Shown one piece after another: positions 25,516 through 34,464 of a stretch of 64,000 bases of DNA. The stretch's first letter is position 1. Each line of letters opens with the position of its first letter. The notes beneath the pieces were generated by a model, which was not told the DNA's origin, ran no database searches, and was given only the letters and a program-made list of their open reading frames with translations. The stretch lies in the NCBI RefSeq assembly GCF_001593385.1, contig NZ_LUVZ01000012.1, forward strand, positions 434,001-498,000, given 5' to 3'. This stretch comes from Chryseobacterium cucumeris (GTDB lineage: Bacteria > Bacteroidota > Bacteroidia > Flavobacteriales > Weeksellaceae). The translations under genes and the position numbers were made by a program.

Positions 25516-25929
25516 ATGAATATTAAGAACATTCATATTGGAAGCCTTATCCAGGCTAAAGTAGAAGAGTGTCAGATTTCAATAGAAAGAATTTCCAGGT
25601 TTTTAAACAGGCCGGAAGACGAAGTAGAGAGGATGTATCATGCCAAAAGTATGGATACCGATGTTCTTCTGAAATGGTGTAAGCTTTTAAAATTCGATTT
25701 TTTTAGGTTCTATACAGGACATCTGATTTTATACTCGCCAGGTTCAAGAGTTGATAATACATTCCGGCATAAAGGAGAAACCATGGTTTTCAGAAAGAGT
25801 ATCTATACACAGGAAGTGAAGGATTTTGTGCTGGAAAGAATAAATACAGGAAAAATGACGGCCAATGATGTGGTTGAAAGGTATAAAATACCCAGAACCA
25901 CTTTATTTAAATGGATGAAAAAGATATAA
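25516..25929 (+). CDS. Small HTH (transposase-like) protein
   Basis: The start is placed at 25516 (MNIKNIHIGSLIQAKVEE). The longer frame from 25450 would overlap the dyad motif and adds an unlikely hydrophobic tail. The 137-residue protein has an N-terminal helical part resembling a lambda-repressor-like fold (residues 1-60, ERISRFLNRPEDEVERMYHAK) and a C-terminal HTH (MTANDVVERYKIPRTTLFKWMKKI). Such proteins are often annotated as transposases, but there is no catalytic DDE domain here and no terminal inverted repeats around it. It is 1 bp from the next HTH gene. A DNA-binding regulatory role is inferred. Confidence 0.7.
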   Translation: MNIKNIHIGSLIQAKVEECQISIERISRFLNRPEDEVERMYHAKSMDTDVLLKWCKLLKFDFFRFYTGHLILYSPGSRVDNTFRHKGETMVFRKSIYTQEVKDFVLERINTGKMTANDVVERYKIPRTTLFKWMKKI

Positions 25930-25930
25930 T

Positions 25931-26251
25931 ATGATACCAGATTATAAGCAGATTTATACCGACATTCTTGAAGAAAAATTTCCCGAAAAATTATCAGATG
26001 CCACCATCAGGCTCAAGCTGAATTCATTGCATTCAGCTTTTGATATTCTGAAATTTAACCAGCTGATTTTTGGAGAGGCTGAATATACGGTTAGCCTTAA
26101 TAATCAGAAGCTTCGGTCTTATGATCAGGAATCTATTCTTAGGATTCTCAGTTACCAAAAAAGAAATGGACTGACTAATCTTCAGGTGAGTCATCATTTT
26201 AAGATAAGCCGAAATACAATTGCCAGATGGAAAACCATTTTTAAATTATAA
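25931..26251 (+). CDS. Small HTH protein, partner of the preceding gene
   Basis: The 106-residue protein ends in a clear HTH (LTNLQVSHHFKISRNTIARWKTIF). Its N-terminal half (EILEEKFPEK-like helices, RLKLNSLHSAFDILKFNQLIFG) has no family I know. Only one base separates it from the previous stop, so the two are translated from one message and may act together. No transposase catalytic domain is present in this or the adjacent frame. A hairpin terminator follows at 26351. Confidence 0.7.
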   Translation: MIPDYKQIYTDILEEKFPEKLSDATIRLKLNSLHSAFDILKFNQLIFGEAEYTVSLNNQKLRSYDQESILRILSYQKRNGLTNLQVSHHFKISRNTIARWKTIFKL

Positions 26252-26350
26252 AAAGTATTGTATTCTGTTTAATCTAATCGATTTATTTTTTTTTTATTAC
26301 ATTAGAAAGAATTGATTTTATGCTGTTTTGAATTTGTTTTTAAATTTATG

Positions 26351-26378
26351 GTTGAGTTTTTTATAACTCAACTTTTTT
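26351..26378 (+). terminator. Terminator after the HTH gene pair
   Basis: The perfect 8-bp stem GTTGAGTT / AACTCAAC is followed by six T. Confidence 0.85.
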
Positions 26379-26414
26379 ATTTGTATTGAATGTGATGATA
26401 AGTTATTGGCATTT

Positions 26415-26447
26415 GTGAGTTTTACTACGCGTGAGTAGTATTGCGTA
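26415..26447 (+). promoter_or_regulatory. Dyad motif copy 3, upstream of the surface protein
   Basis: It contains ACTAC-GCGTGA-GTAGT followed by ATTGCGTA, 28 of 33 positions identical with copy 1. It ends 11 bp before the -33 TTTG, a position typical for an activator site. Confidence 0.75.
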
Positions 26448-26458
26448 GCGGGAATTAA

Positions 26459-26487
26459 TTTGTAATCGTCTGTGCTTGATAATTTTG
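26459..26487 (+). promoter_or_regulatory. Promoter of the surface protein gene
   Basis: TTTG (26459-26462), 17 nt spacer, TAATTTTG (26480-26487): a good match to the Bacteroidota -33/-7 consensus. The predicted leader is about 50 nt. Confidence 0.7.
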
Positions 26488-26544
26488 TGGAAGTTAAATG
26501 TTCAGGTTAAAATTTTAATTATCAAACAACTATAACTTATTACA

Positions 26545-28347
26545 ATGATGGAAACAAAATTTACAATGCCTTCAATCAAAGCCTTGTTCATCGCAATGCT
26601 CTTTGTTTTTGGAAAATCTTTTTCTCAAACCAATAATGGTGCAGTAGGGATTAATACTACAACCCCGAACGCTAATTCCGTTTTGGATGTTGTTTCAGGA
26701 AATAATAACAAAGGAGTCCTTATTCCTCGTTTAACTGAAGCACAGCGAAATGCAATTGTAATCAATCAATCCAATGATGATGGTCTGACGATTTACAACA
26801 CCACAGAAGACTGTTTCAATTACTGGAGCCGTGCGGATAACGAATGGAAAAGTGTCTGCGGACAGATGGGAAAAGCTGTTTTTACCATAGATTGCTCCAC
26901 GTCCAAAGCCATGGGTAGCTATGTAAAAGGAAAAGAGCTTACCAACTCAAATTATCTAAGCATTGCCGTGAATGTAACCAAACCGGGTAATTATACCATT
27001 TCAGGAACTACCACAAACGGATACAATTTTTATGGAACAGGTGTATTTTTAAATGCCGGAACACAAACCATACAGATTCCGGGACAGGGAACTCCCCAGA
27101 ATATTCAGACGGATAATGTAGTTCTTGAAGCCAACGGAACTGAAGTAACTTGTACTCCAGCTATTTCTATTACGGTGCTAAGTCCTGCAGGTACATATAC
27201 CATGAGCTGTGGTACTGCAACAGTAAATGGAGTATACAAAGTGGGGACAGCCCTAACAGCTTCGAATACAATTACCTTACCTGTGAATGTTTCAGCGTTG
27301 GGAAGTTACACGATTACTACCAATACCGTTGACGGAATTTCCTTCAGTGGTTTAGGTACATTTACGTCTACAGGAAATCAGAATATTACGTTAGGAGGAA
27401 CGGGAACCCCAACTTCTACATCAGTGAAGACAATTACTATTACTTCTGACAGTCAAGGGGGAGTATCTACAACATGTTCTGTAAATGTAGTGGTTGTAAT
27501 TCCTAAAAAAACAGTTCTCCATATCGGATTAGAAACAGCGTACGGTTATAGCGCCTATACCGGTCCCTCAAGAAGTCTGATGGATTCTCCCACAAATTTT
27601 GGTACTGCTGCTTCCAGTATTGTTAAATATGAAGGTTTTACCCATACTTCTTTGGGAAATTCCCCTTCATCAACAGCTCTTCAGACAGCGCTTAACAATA
27701 AGCCGGATATTGTTGTCATTGGCTACAACTACACACCTAATGCTACAGATGCAGGTTATATTGCTTCTTATCTTAATAAAAGAGGAGTTGTCATTGCGAT
27801 GACGGATGATACGGGCACAGCACAGAATCTATTCAGAGGAATATTCTCTGATCCTACCATTTCAGCATCTTATGGAGGCGGTGCTGGATCTGTGTATGCT
27901 CTTACCAATAATGATGATCCTATCCTTAACGGGCCTTTTGGAGATGTAAGAGGGAAAAACTGGGGTGAAGATGCTTCTACCACAGTAAATATTTCAGGCC
28001 TGACAAGTGGATTTGTTCCATACAGTTATGCGCAGCCTATCAACAGCACAACTGCCAGAACAGGAATTTCAGGATTAAGAAATACAAGTTTAAACTTTGT
28101 ATGGTTTGGGGATGGCGGCTTTCTAAGTAATGAAAATGCCAATGGAAATCAATATCCGAGTAATACAATAGAACCTTTTGTAGCACCAAGTACAGGAGGA
28201 TATTTCCCAGTGCAGAAGTCTTCTTATGGCTATGCTGGAAACGGATATACAACTGGAGGAATGCAGGTTCAGAATTCAATCCTTTTTGCCAATATGATTG
28301 CCTGGGCAATAAAGCAGGCGGAATTTAACGGAATAAACACACAATGA
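26545..28347 (+). CDS. Large secreted/surface protein with Ig-like repeats and a C-terminal Rossmann-like domain
   Basis: The 600-residue protein has a signal peptide (cleavage after about residue 27, GKSFSQ). A flavobacterial head motif follows (GINTTTPNANSVLDV ... GVLIPRLTEAQRNAI), then two related beta-rich repeats of about 100 residues (from FTIDCSTSKAMGSYVKGK and from YTMSCGTATVNGVYKVGT). The C-terminal 270 residues read KKTVLHIGLETAYGYSAY ... NKPDIVVIGYNYTPNATDAGYIASYLNKRGVVIAMTDDT, suggestive of a ThuA/GATase1-like alpha/beta fold. There is no recognisable T9SS C-terminal sorting domain. It is last in the island, under its own promoter with the shared dyad motif. Adhesion or glycan binding is possible but not shown. 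Confidence 0.75.
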   Translation: MMETKFTMPSIKALFIAMLFVFGKSFSQTNNGAVGINTTTPNANSVLDVVSGNNNKGVLIPRLTEAQRNAIVINQSNDDGLTIYNTTEDCFNYWSRADNEWKSVCGQMGKAVFTIDCSTSKAMGSYVKGKELTNSNYLSIAVNVTKPGNYTISGTTTNGYNFYGTGVFLNAGTQTIQIPGQGTPQNIQTDNVVLEANGTEVTCTPAISITVLSPAGTYTMSCGTATVNGVYKVGTALTASNTITLPVNVSALGSYTITTNTVDGISFSGLGTFTSTGNQNITLGGTGTPTSTSVKTITITSDSQGGVSTTCSVNVVVVIPKKTVLHIGLETAYGYSAYTGPSRSLMDSPTNFGTAASSIVKYEGFTHTSLGNSPSSTALQTALNNKPDIVVIGYNYTPNATDAGYIASYLNKRGVVIAMTDDTGTAQNLFRGIFSDPTISASYGGGAGSVYALTNNDDPILNGPFGDVRGKNWGEDASTTVNISGLTSGFVPYSYAQPINSTTARTGISGLRNTSLNFVWFGDGGFLSNENANGNQYPSNTIEPFVAPSTGGYFPVQKSSYGYAGNGYTTGGMQVQNSILFANMIAWAIKQAEFNGINTQ

Positions 28348-28366
28348 TAAAAGGTTTTTAAAGATG

Positions 28367-28398
28367 ACTCCGGCACGATTATTCGTGCCGGAGTTTTT
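28367..28398. terminator. Terminator between the surface protein and a convergent DUF1801 gene
   Basis: The perfect 11-bp stem ACTCCGGCACG / CGTGCCGGAGT with an ATTATT loop is followed by T on the plus strand. It sits 2 bp before the end of the convergent gene and may serve both. Confidence 0.9.
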
Positions 28399-28744
28399 AT
28401 TTTATATGTCTTTTAACTTCCTGTACAAGGTTTAATATGAATTCTACGGGAATATCGTCTTCCGTATCAATAAGAAGGATTTTAAACTTCTTTCTGCCGT
28501 CCTGGATCAGTTCTGGATAATCAAGTCTGTCACCATGATAAAAGCTCAGGTAGTGCTTTTTGTATTTTTTGCTGTAGTAGAAATAGCACAGCATTTTCTT
28601 TTTGTATTTGATAAACGGAAGACCGAAACTAAATGTTTCTGTAATGTTTTCCGGATCTGAAGCTAAGATCGTGTCACGTAAAAATAAAAGAGTACTTCTT
28701 TCAGGCTCTTCGATTCTGTAGAAATACTCTTGTATAGGGTTCAT
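28397..28744 (-). CDS. DUF1801-like small protein
   Basis: The 115-residue protein has the YdhG/DUF1801 pattern: a short helix NPIQEYFYRIEEPERSTLLFLRDTIL, then ITETFSFGLPFIKYKKKMLCYFYY and a C-terminal FKILLIDTEDDIP with EFILNLVQEVKRHI. Relatives are small cytoplasmic alpha/beta proteins linked to iron binding (Fra-like fold) but without firm function. It ends 2 bp from a strong hairpin and its start is 18 bp from the stop of the ABC transporter gene upstream. Confidence 0.85.
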   Translation of the reverse strand: MNPIQEYFYRIEEPERSTLLFLRDTILASDPENITETFSFGLPFIKYKKKMLCYFYYSKKYKKHYLSFYHGDRLDYPELIQDGRKKFKILLIDTEDDIPVEFILNLVQEVKRHIK

Positions 28745-28762
28745 TTTAATTCAATTAAAAGA

Positions 28763-30601
28763 TTAGTCGAAGTTTTGAAGTTCAACAAGTTTGTGATACA
28801 TTCCTCTTTTTGCAATCAGGTCGTGGTGGGTTCCCTGTTCCACGATATCACCTTTTTCCATCACTACAATCCAATCTGCTTTCTGAATGGTGGAAAGACG
28901 GTGGGCAATGACTAAAGAAGTTCTGTTTTCCATCATTTTCTCCAGAGCATCCTGTACGAATCTTTCAGATTCCGTATCCAGTGCAGAGGTAGCTTCATCC
29001 AGAATCATGATAGGTGGGTTTTTCAATACTGCTCTGGCAATAGAAACCCTTTGTTTCTGACCACCGGAAAGTTTACCTCCGTCATCCCCGATATTGGAAT
29101 CATATCCTTCAGGAAGTGTGTTGATAAATGCATCAGCATTGGCAATTTTAGCGGCTGCAATCACTTCTTCTCTGGTGGCATCAGGTTTACCCATCAGAAT
29201 ATTATTGTAAACGGAATCATTGAATAATACAGATTCCTGGGTTACCATTCCCAATAACTTACGGTATTCTTGTAGCTTTAAATGTTTGATATCTGTTCCG
29301 TCAATCAGAATTTCTCCTTCCGAAACATCATAAAATCTTGCTAAAAGATTAGCAATAGTTGTTTTACCACTTCCACTTTGCCCAACAAGAGCAACAGTTT
29401 TTCCTTTTGGAATAGAAAGGGAGAAGTTTTTAAGAATCGTATGATCTTTATCGTAATAAAAACCAATATTATTAAATTCGATAGAATGCTTTAATGTTGA
29501 GATAGAAACAGGATTGGGTACTTCGTCAATTTTCACATCAGCATCAAGAATAGCTAAAACTCTTTCAAGAGAAGCTTCACCCTTCTGAACATTCGAAATA
29601 GATTGAGATAAACTTTTCACAGGTGGTAAAATCTGGAAGAAAATACCCAGGAAAACCAAAAAATCTGCAGGTGAAATACTTTGTTCTACAATGATTTGCT
29701 TTCCACCGTACCAGGCGATAATCAAGAACGTCACCGATCCTAAAAATTCGCTCATAGGAGAGGCCAGTTCTTTTTTTCTTCCTAAATTTATGGAGCTGTT
29801 GATCCATTTCTGCATAGACTGCATAAAACGGTTGTCCATTATTTTTTCTGCGCTGAAAATCTTAATTACCTTTGTAGATTTTAGTGTTTCATCTACGATT
29901 GAGAAAATATTCCCCATCTCATTTTGAGCCTGATGAGAATCCTTTTTCAGACTTTTTCCTATTAAAGCAATCATGGTTCCCATGACAGGCAATACTAAAA
30001 GAGAAAAAAGCGTCATCTCTGTACTTAAAAAGAAAAGCGTTACCAGTGTACTGATCAGCATGAAAGGTGCATTGATTAATTCAACTAAACTTCCTAAAAT
30101 ATTCCCTTCAACTTCACCCACATCATTGGACATACGAGACATCAGATCTCCCTTTCTGCTTTCTGTAAAAAAGGAAACAGGTAAAGCAAGAATCTTTCTG
30201 TACATTGCTCCACGAAGGTCTTTAGTAACCCCTACACGGTAATTGATCAATAAAAATGAACCTAAATATCTGAAAAGGTTTCTCAGTAAAAACATAAACG
30301 CTGTTACCACACAAAGCCACGCCAAAACGTTAAGTGCTCCATACTGGATTACTAAACTCTGAACATAGTAATTGGCATATTCTTTTGCGTAGGAGAAAAA
30401 ATCTAAAATTTCTCCCGAATACACAGGTGGATGGCTGTATTTTTTAGCCTCAATGGTTCCGAAAAGCATTCCCAAAACAGGTAGAATAGTCCCTAAGGAA
30501 GCAATCTGAAATACAGAATACATAAGATTGAAAAACAAACTTCCGTAGATGTATTTTTGGTGGGGTCTTGCGAACTTTAGTATTTTAATATATTGGTTCA
30601 T
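28763..30601 (-). CDS. ABC transporter, fused permease/ATPase (MsbA-like)
   Basis: The 612-residue half-transporter has six TM helices in residues 1-330 and one ATPase domain: Walker A GQSGSGKTT with Lys413, signature LSGGQKQRVS, Walker B IMILDEATSALD and the H-loop IAHRLST. It works as a homodimer in the inner membrane. The domain order and Bacteroidota context fit a lipid A flippase of the MsbA type, but multidrug exporters look the same, so the substrate is inferred. No partner ABC gene is adjacent. Confidence 0.93.
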   Translation of the reverse strand: MNQYIKILKFARPHQKYIYGSLFFNLMYSVFQIASLGTILPVLGMLFGTIEAKKYSHPPVYSGEILDFFSYAKEYANYYVQSLVIQYGALNVLAWLCVVTAFMFLLRNLFRYLGSFLLINYRVGVTKDLRGAMYRKILALPVSFFTESRKGDLMSRMSNDVGEVEGNILGSLVELINAPFMLISTLVTLFFLSTEMTLFSLLVLPVMGTMIALIGKSLKKDSHQAQNEMGNIFSIVDETLKSTKVIKIFSAEKIMDNRFMQSMQKWINSSINLGRKKELASPMSEFLGSVTFLIIAWYGGKQIIVEQSISPADFLVFLGIFFQILPPVKSLSQSISNVQKGEASLERVLAILDADVKIDEVPNPVSISTLKHSIEFNNIGFYYDKDHTILKNFSLSIPKGKTVALVGQSGSGKTTIANLLARFYDVSEGEILIDGTDIKHLKLQEYRKLLGMVTQESVLFNDSVYNNILMGKPDATREEVIAAAKIANADAFINTLPEGYDSNIGDDGGKLSGGQKQRVSIARAVLKNPPIMILDEATSALDTESERFVQDALEKMMENRTSLVIAHRLSTIQKADWIVVMEKGDIVEQGTHHDLIAKRGMYHKLVELQNFD

Positions 30602-30796
30602 TCAATGAAAAAATTGGATAGCAAAATTACGTAAAATTAAAAGATAAGACGTTCTTAATCCTGTTTTACTTTACTGGATAAGTTTCAAAAAGTGTCTTTT
30701 TGTTACAATTCAGCACTATTAAGCATTATTTTTTTGCGTAAATAAGCCTGAACTTGGCTTAAGAACAGGAGATCGGAAGGTCTTGCTGTATAATAA

Positions 30797-30823
30797 AAAA
30801 AACTGCTGAAAGAGCAGTTTTTT
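30797..30823 (-). terminator. Terminator after the M28 peptidase gene
   Basis: The stem AAACTGCT / AGCAGTTT with a GAAAG loop has T/A runs on both sides. It lies 14 bp beyond the stop codon of the minus-strand peptidase. Confidence 0.8.
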
Positions 30824-30836
30824 ATAATGATTTTAC

Positions 30837-31757
30837 TTAAAATTTCACCTGATCATTGTACTTCGGAGCAAAATTTTTAGGACTCAATTTGTCAAGTGTT
30901 TTTCCCAAATTATTGATGATCTGAGTCATATTATCAAAATCTACAACGTTGATGTCATCATTTTCATGGTGATAATGAAACGCTTTGGTCATATCAACAG
31001 TAGAAAATGAATGGGCAATGATTTTCTTTTTGACAAAGCTTACATTGTCTGAACGGTAGAATAGCTGCTGTTTTGCATAGGGATCAGCATTGATTTTTAA
31101 TCCGTTTACTGCATTCTGATTGAAAAGCTCATCAAGATCTGAGAATCCGTCACCTGTCATATATAATGCATTTTTTCCCCATTGAGATTCTGTAGCAACC
31201 ATTTCAAAATTGAAAAGAGCAGTCATTTTATTATAAATGTGATCCAGATTTTTATCTGTTGAAATCGCTCTTGAACCCAGCATTCCTTTTTCTTCTCCAT
31301 TGAATGCCATGAACACCATAGAGAATTCCGGTTTTTTATTTTTAAAATAATCAGCAATACCTACCAGAGTAGTGATTCCACTGGCGTCATCATCTGCTCC
31401 GTTATAAATATTGTCTCCACTTTTATCACTGGTTCCGATATGATCAAAATGCCCTGAAAAACCCAGATACTGATCTGACTTTCCTTTTTTGATTCCGCAA
31501 ACATTGTATACAGTCTTTCCATTGTAGTCAAAAGGCACCAGATACGATTTTCCGGTACAGTATTCCAGATTATTTTCTTTGAAAAGTTTCGCGATATAAT
31601 TAGCTGCATTTTCATTTTCCTGAGTTCCGATTTCACGGCCTTTCATTTCATCTGAAGCGAGAGTGGAAAGAACTGTTTTTACTCTTTCTTTGGAAACTTC
31701 CTGTGCAAAGGAAAATATTGAGAACAGGGATAAAGTAAGATACGTTAGCTTTTTCAT
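30837..31757 (-). CDS. M28 family metallopeptidase, exported
   Basis: The 306-residue protein has a signal peptide (1-18) and the M28 zinc site: His103 and Asp105 (SGHFDHIG), Asp122 (NGADDDASGI), Glu155/Glu156 (AFNGEEKGML), with the final ligand His in the FHYHHENDD segment. These are co-catalytic di-zinc aminopeptidases of the periplasm or outside. Length is compact, without PA insert. It is monocistronic by its own terminator. Confidence 0.93.
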   Translation of the reverse strand: MKKLTYLTLSLFSIFSFAQEVSKERVKTVLSTLASDEMKGREIGTQENENAANYIAKLFKENNLEYCTGKSYLVPFDYNGKTVYNVCGIKKGKSDQYLGFSGHFDHIGTSDKSGDNIYNGADDDASGITTLVGIADYFKNKKPEFSMVFMAFNGEEKGMLGSRAISTDKNLDHIYNKMTALFNFEMVATESQWGKNALYMTGDGFSDLDELFNQNAVNGLKINADPYAKQQLFYRSDNVSFVKKKIIAHSFSTVDMTKAFHYHHENDDINVVDFDNMTQIINNLGKTLDKLSPKNFAPKYNDQVKF

Positions 31758-31844
31758 TGTCTTTTGTTAAAATTATATGATCTGTCGTGTTTTTAATCAA
31801 AAAGTTGCAATGAATTTACATAAATTAATTTAAGAATGGATAAC

Positions 31845-31875
31845 AAAAAAAAACAGCTCCTAAAAAGAAGCTGTT
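31845..31875 (-). terminator. Terminator after the DUF4293 gene
   Basis: On the minus strand the stem AACAGCT / AGCTGTT with a short loop is followed by a run of nine T. Confidence 0.8.
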
Positions 31876-31899
31876 CTCACTCAAAAAATCGTTGTAAGG

Positions 31900-32289
31900 C
31901 TATCGAAGTCTGTCTACAGATTTTACGAGCCTCTCATCTTTACGGATGTAAATGTTTGCCATAAGCAGACAGATTACCGCAATCAATGGGAAAATCGGCT
32001 CAATACCCTTCTCAGGAATCTGAATTCCTCCGGATAAGTTTAGTAACCAGTACGCCAATACACCAATCAACAAAGCGTTTATAATGATGCTGATGGTATT
32101 CAGCAAAATTTGTCTTTTTCTGTTTTTGAAACTGAAAATACTTAATGCTCCAATAATAACAAGTACTATACAGCTTATATTAAGTAAAGGAATACTGTCT
32201 GAAATGACAACATCCTGTCCTGTTATAAAAAGGAAAACAGCAGCTAAAACTGCTAATAAAGTCCATATGGTTTGTATTCTCTGTAGCAT
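31900..32289 (-). CDS. DUF4293 membrane protein
   Basis: The 129-residue protein has four TM helices and the DUF4293 opening MLQRIQTIWTLLA. The middle reads FKNRKRQILLNTISIIINALLIGV and the end LLMANIYIRKDERLVKSVDRLR. This small family is found next to rho in many Bacteroidota and has no known role. It is divergent from rho. Confidence 0.92.
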   Translation of the reverse strand: MLQRIQTIWTLLAVLAAVFLFITGQDVVISDSIPLLNISCIVLVIIGALSIFSFKNRKRQILLNTISIIINALLIGVLAYWLLNLSGGIQIPEKGIEPIFPLIAVICLLMANIYIRKDERLVKSVDRLR

Positions 32290-32322
32290 TGAATATTAAA
32301 TTCTTGGCAAAAATAATATAAA

Positions 32323-32354
32323 TTTTGCACAATTCAAAAATAAGTGTAGATTTG
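32323..32354 (+). promoter_or_regulatory. Promoter of rho
   Basis: TTTTG (32323-32327), 19 nt, TAGATTTG (32347-32354): an excellent match to the Bacteroidota consensus. The predicted leader is about 70 nt. Confidence 0.75.
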
Positions 32355-32433
32355 CATTATACAATGTACTTGAAAACAAAAGTCACCGGACTTACTTTTC
32401 TTACTCACAATTAATTACATTTTTACATTAAAT

Positions 32434-34269
32434 ATGTTTAACATAGAAACGTTAAGGTCAAAATCCGTAACGGAACTGACTAAAATCTTAAAAGATTTGG
32501 GCGTTAAAGTTGCAAGAACCAGCAATGAAAATGACAAGATCTTTGCTATTCTTGACTTTCAGGCTTCTAACCCTAAAGTTGCAAAAGATTATTTCAACGC
32601 CACAGAAACCGCCAGTGTAAATACTGAAGAGGCTCCAGCAGAAAAACCTGCCAAAGCCCCGGCAAAAAAAGCTGCCCCGAAAAAAACAGCAGCCAAGCCA
32701 AAAGCACCAGCAAAAGCTCCGGTAGAAACTAAAACAGAGGAAATAGTAGAAGAAAAGGTAGCTGCTTCTGAAGACATAAAACCGGAAGAACCAAAAGCTG
32801 AAACCACTGTAGCAACAGTAACAGAAGAATCAGCAGCAACTGCTCAGGCAAAAAAGAAAAGAAAAAGAGTTTCTACCAATTCAGGAAATGCAGAAGTATC
32901 TCAGGAAAGAACTGAAACTCCAAAAAACACAGAACCTCAAGAGCCTGTTCAGGCCGAAGAAAAGCCTACTAATCCTCAACAACCACAGGCTAACAGACCC
33001 CAAAAAGGACACAACCATCCACAGAACAGTGGAAACCAACATAAAAATCAAAACCAACAACATCAGCATCAGCAGCATCAAAACCAAAATCAGAATCAAA
33101 ACAGACATTCTGAAAAGGCAGAGGAGCAGAACGAGCATAAAAAAGAATTCAATTTCGATGGATTGGTAAGTATTGAAGGTGTTTTGGAAATCTTACCGGA
33201 TAACTACGGATTTTTACGTTCCTCAGATTTCAGCTATATCTCTTCTCCGGATGATGTGTATGTATCTACAGCACAGATCAGGAATTATGGGTTAAAAACC
33301 GGAGATACAGTGAAAGGAATTGTAAGACTTCCAAAAGAAGGAGAGAAATACTTTTCATTGTTAAAACCTACAGAAGTAAACGGACGTGATCTTGCATTCA
33401 TCAAAGACCGTGTAGCTTTTGAATATCTTACTCCGCTTTTCCCGGAAGAAAAATTCAATTTGGCAGGAAGCAATTCTACCATTTCTACCAGAATTGTAGA
33501 TTTATTTGCACCTATTGGAAAAGGTCAGAGAGCAATGATCGTTGCACAGCCTAAAACAGGTAAGACGATGTTGCTGAAAGATATTGCTAATTCTATTGCA
33601 GCCAATCACCCGGAAGTATATATGATGGTTCTTTTGATTGATGAACGTCCGGAAGAGGTTACTGATATGGAAAGAAGCGTAAATGCAGAAGTAATTGCCT
33701 CTACATTTGATGAAGCAGCAGAAAAACATGTGAAAGTAGCCAACCTTGTTCTTGCAAAAGCACAAAGAATGGTAGAATGCGGACATGATGTAGTGATCTT
33801 ACTGGATTCTATTACAAGATTAGCAAGAGCTTACAACACCGTAACGCCTGCATCTGGTAAAGTACTTTCCGGTGGGGTAGATGCCAATGCTCTTCACAAG
33901 CCAAAAAGATTCTTTGGAGCGGCAAGAAAAATTGAAGGAGGAGGATCTCTGACAATCATTGCAACGGCATTAATTGATACAGGATCTAAAATGGATGAAG
34001 TTATCTTTGAAGAATTTAAAGGTACAGGTAACATGGAACTTCAGCTAGACAGAAAAATTGCGAACAGAAGAATTTATCCTGCTATTGACCTTATTTCTTC
34101 CAGCACCCGTAGAGATGATCTGCTTCTTGATGAAGTAACTTCTCAGAGAATGTGGATCTTCAGAAAATATCTTTCTGAAATGAATCCTGTAGAAGCTATG
34201 GAATTTGTTAATAAAAACATCAAAGGAACTCTGAATAATGAGGAATTCCTGATGTCTATGAATAAATAA
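32434..34269 (+). CDS. rho: Transcription termination factor Rho with long low-complexity insert
   Basis: The 611-residue protein starts with a Rho N-terminal helical domain ([25 protein letters not shown]). Residues about 55-235 are a Lys/Ala/Pro/Glu tract followed by a Gln/Asn/His tract, as is usual in Bacteroidota Rho. The RNA-binding OSB domain begins at about 245 ([20 protein letters not shown]). The ATPase domain has Walker A AQPKTGKT with Lys377 and Walker [15 protein letters not shown]. Rho forms a hexameric helicase which stops transcription of untranslated RNA. It is monocistronic, with its own promoter and terminator. Confidence 0.98.
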   Translation: MFNIETLRSKSVTELTKILKDLGVKVARTSNENDKIFAILDFQASNPKVAKDYFNATETASVNTEEAPAEKPAKAPAKKAAPKKTAAKPKAPAKAPVETKTEEIVEEKVAASEDIKPEEPKAETTVATVTEESAATAQAKKKRKRVSTNSGNAEVSQERTETPKNTEPQEPVQAEEKPTNPQQPQANRPQKGHNHPQNSGNQHKNQNQQHQHQQHQNQNQNQNRHSEKAEEQNEHKKEFNFDGLVSIEGVLEILPDNYGFLRSSDFSYISSPDDVYVSTAQIRNYGLKTGDTVKGIVRLPKEGEKYFSLLKPTEVNGRDLAFIKDRVAFEYLTPLFPEEKFNLAGSNSTISTRIVDLFAPIGKGQRAMIVAQPKTGKTMLLKDIANSIAANHPEVYMMVLLIDERPEEVTDMERSVNAEVIASTFDEAAEKHVKVANLVLAKAQRMVECGHDVVILLDSITRLARAYNTVTPASGKVLSGGVDANALHKPKRFFGAARKIEGGGSLTIIATALIDTGSKMDEVIFEEFKGTGNMELQLDRKIANRRIYPAIDLISSSTRRDDLLLDEVTSQRMWIFRKYLSEMNPVEAMEFVNKNIKGTLNNEEFLMSMNK

Positions 34270-34293
34270 ATTTAATTTAATATTGTTAAATAG

Positions 34294-34325
34294 AAAGCAC
34301 GGATCATTGGGGTTCGTGCTTTTTA
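34294..34325 (+). terminator. Terminator after rho
   Basis: The stem AAAGCACG / CGTGCTTT is followed by TTTT. It lies 24 bp after the stop. Confidence 0.85.
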
Positions 34326-34408
34326 TTAATATGATAAAAAAATTAAAACTTAATTCATTCTAAATCAATATATCAATGTTAAAGATTTATTAAAGTAATC
34401 CACAATCC

Positions 34409-34439
34409 TTGATAATACCTTAAATATTGGCTAATTTTG
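34409..34439 (+). promoter_or_regulatory. Promoter of sodB
   Basis: TTG (34409-34411), 20 nt, TAATTTTG (34432-34439), 26 bp before the ATG. Confidence 0.65.
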
Positions 34440-34464
34440 AAGTATAACATTAAAAATAAAGATT

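Larger units (their letters stand above)
26252..26544. other. 293-bp intergenic region before the surface protein
   Basis: It contains the HTH-pair terminator (26351-26378), dyad motif copy 3 (26415-26447) and a good promoter (26459-26487). No ORF is supported. Confidence 0.7.

Noticed and set aside
30602..30836. Possible short coding remnant (PELGLRTGDRKVLLYN) before the M28 gene terminator
   Set aside because: The open stretch is only about 28 codons, lacks a start and runs into a terminator; likely chance.
32881..33138. 85-codon minus-strand ORF rich in Leu, Met and Val
   Set aside because: It is the reverse reading of the Gln/Asn/His tract of rho, so the composition is an artefact.
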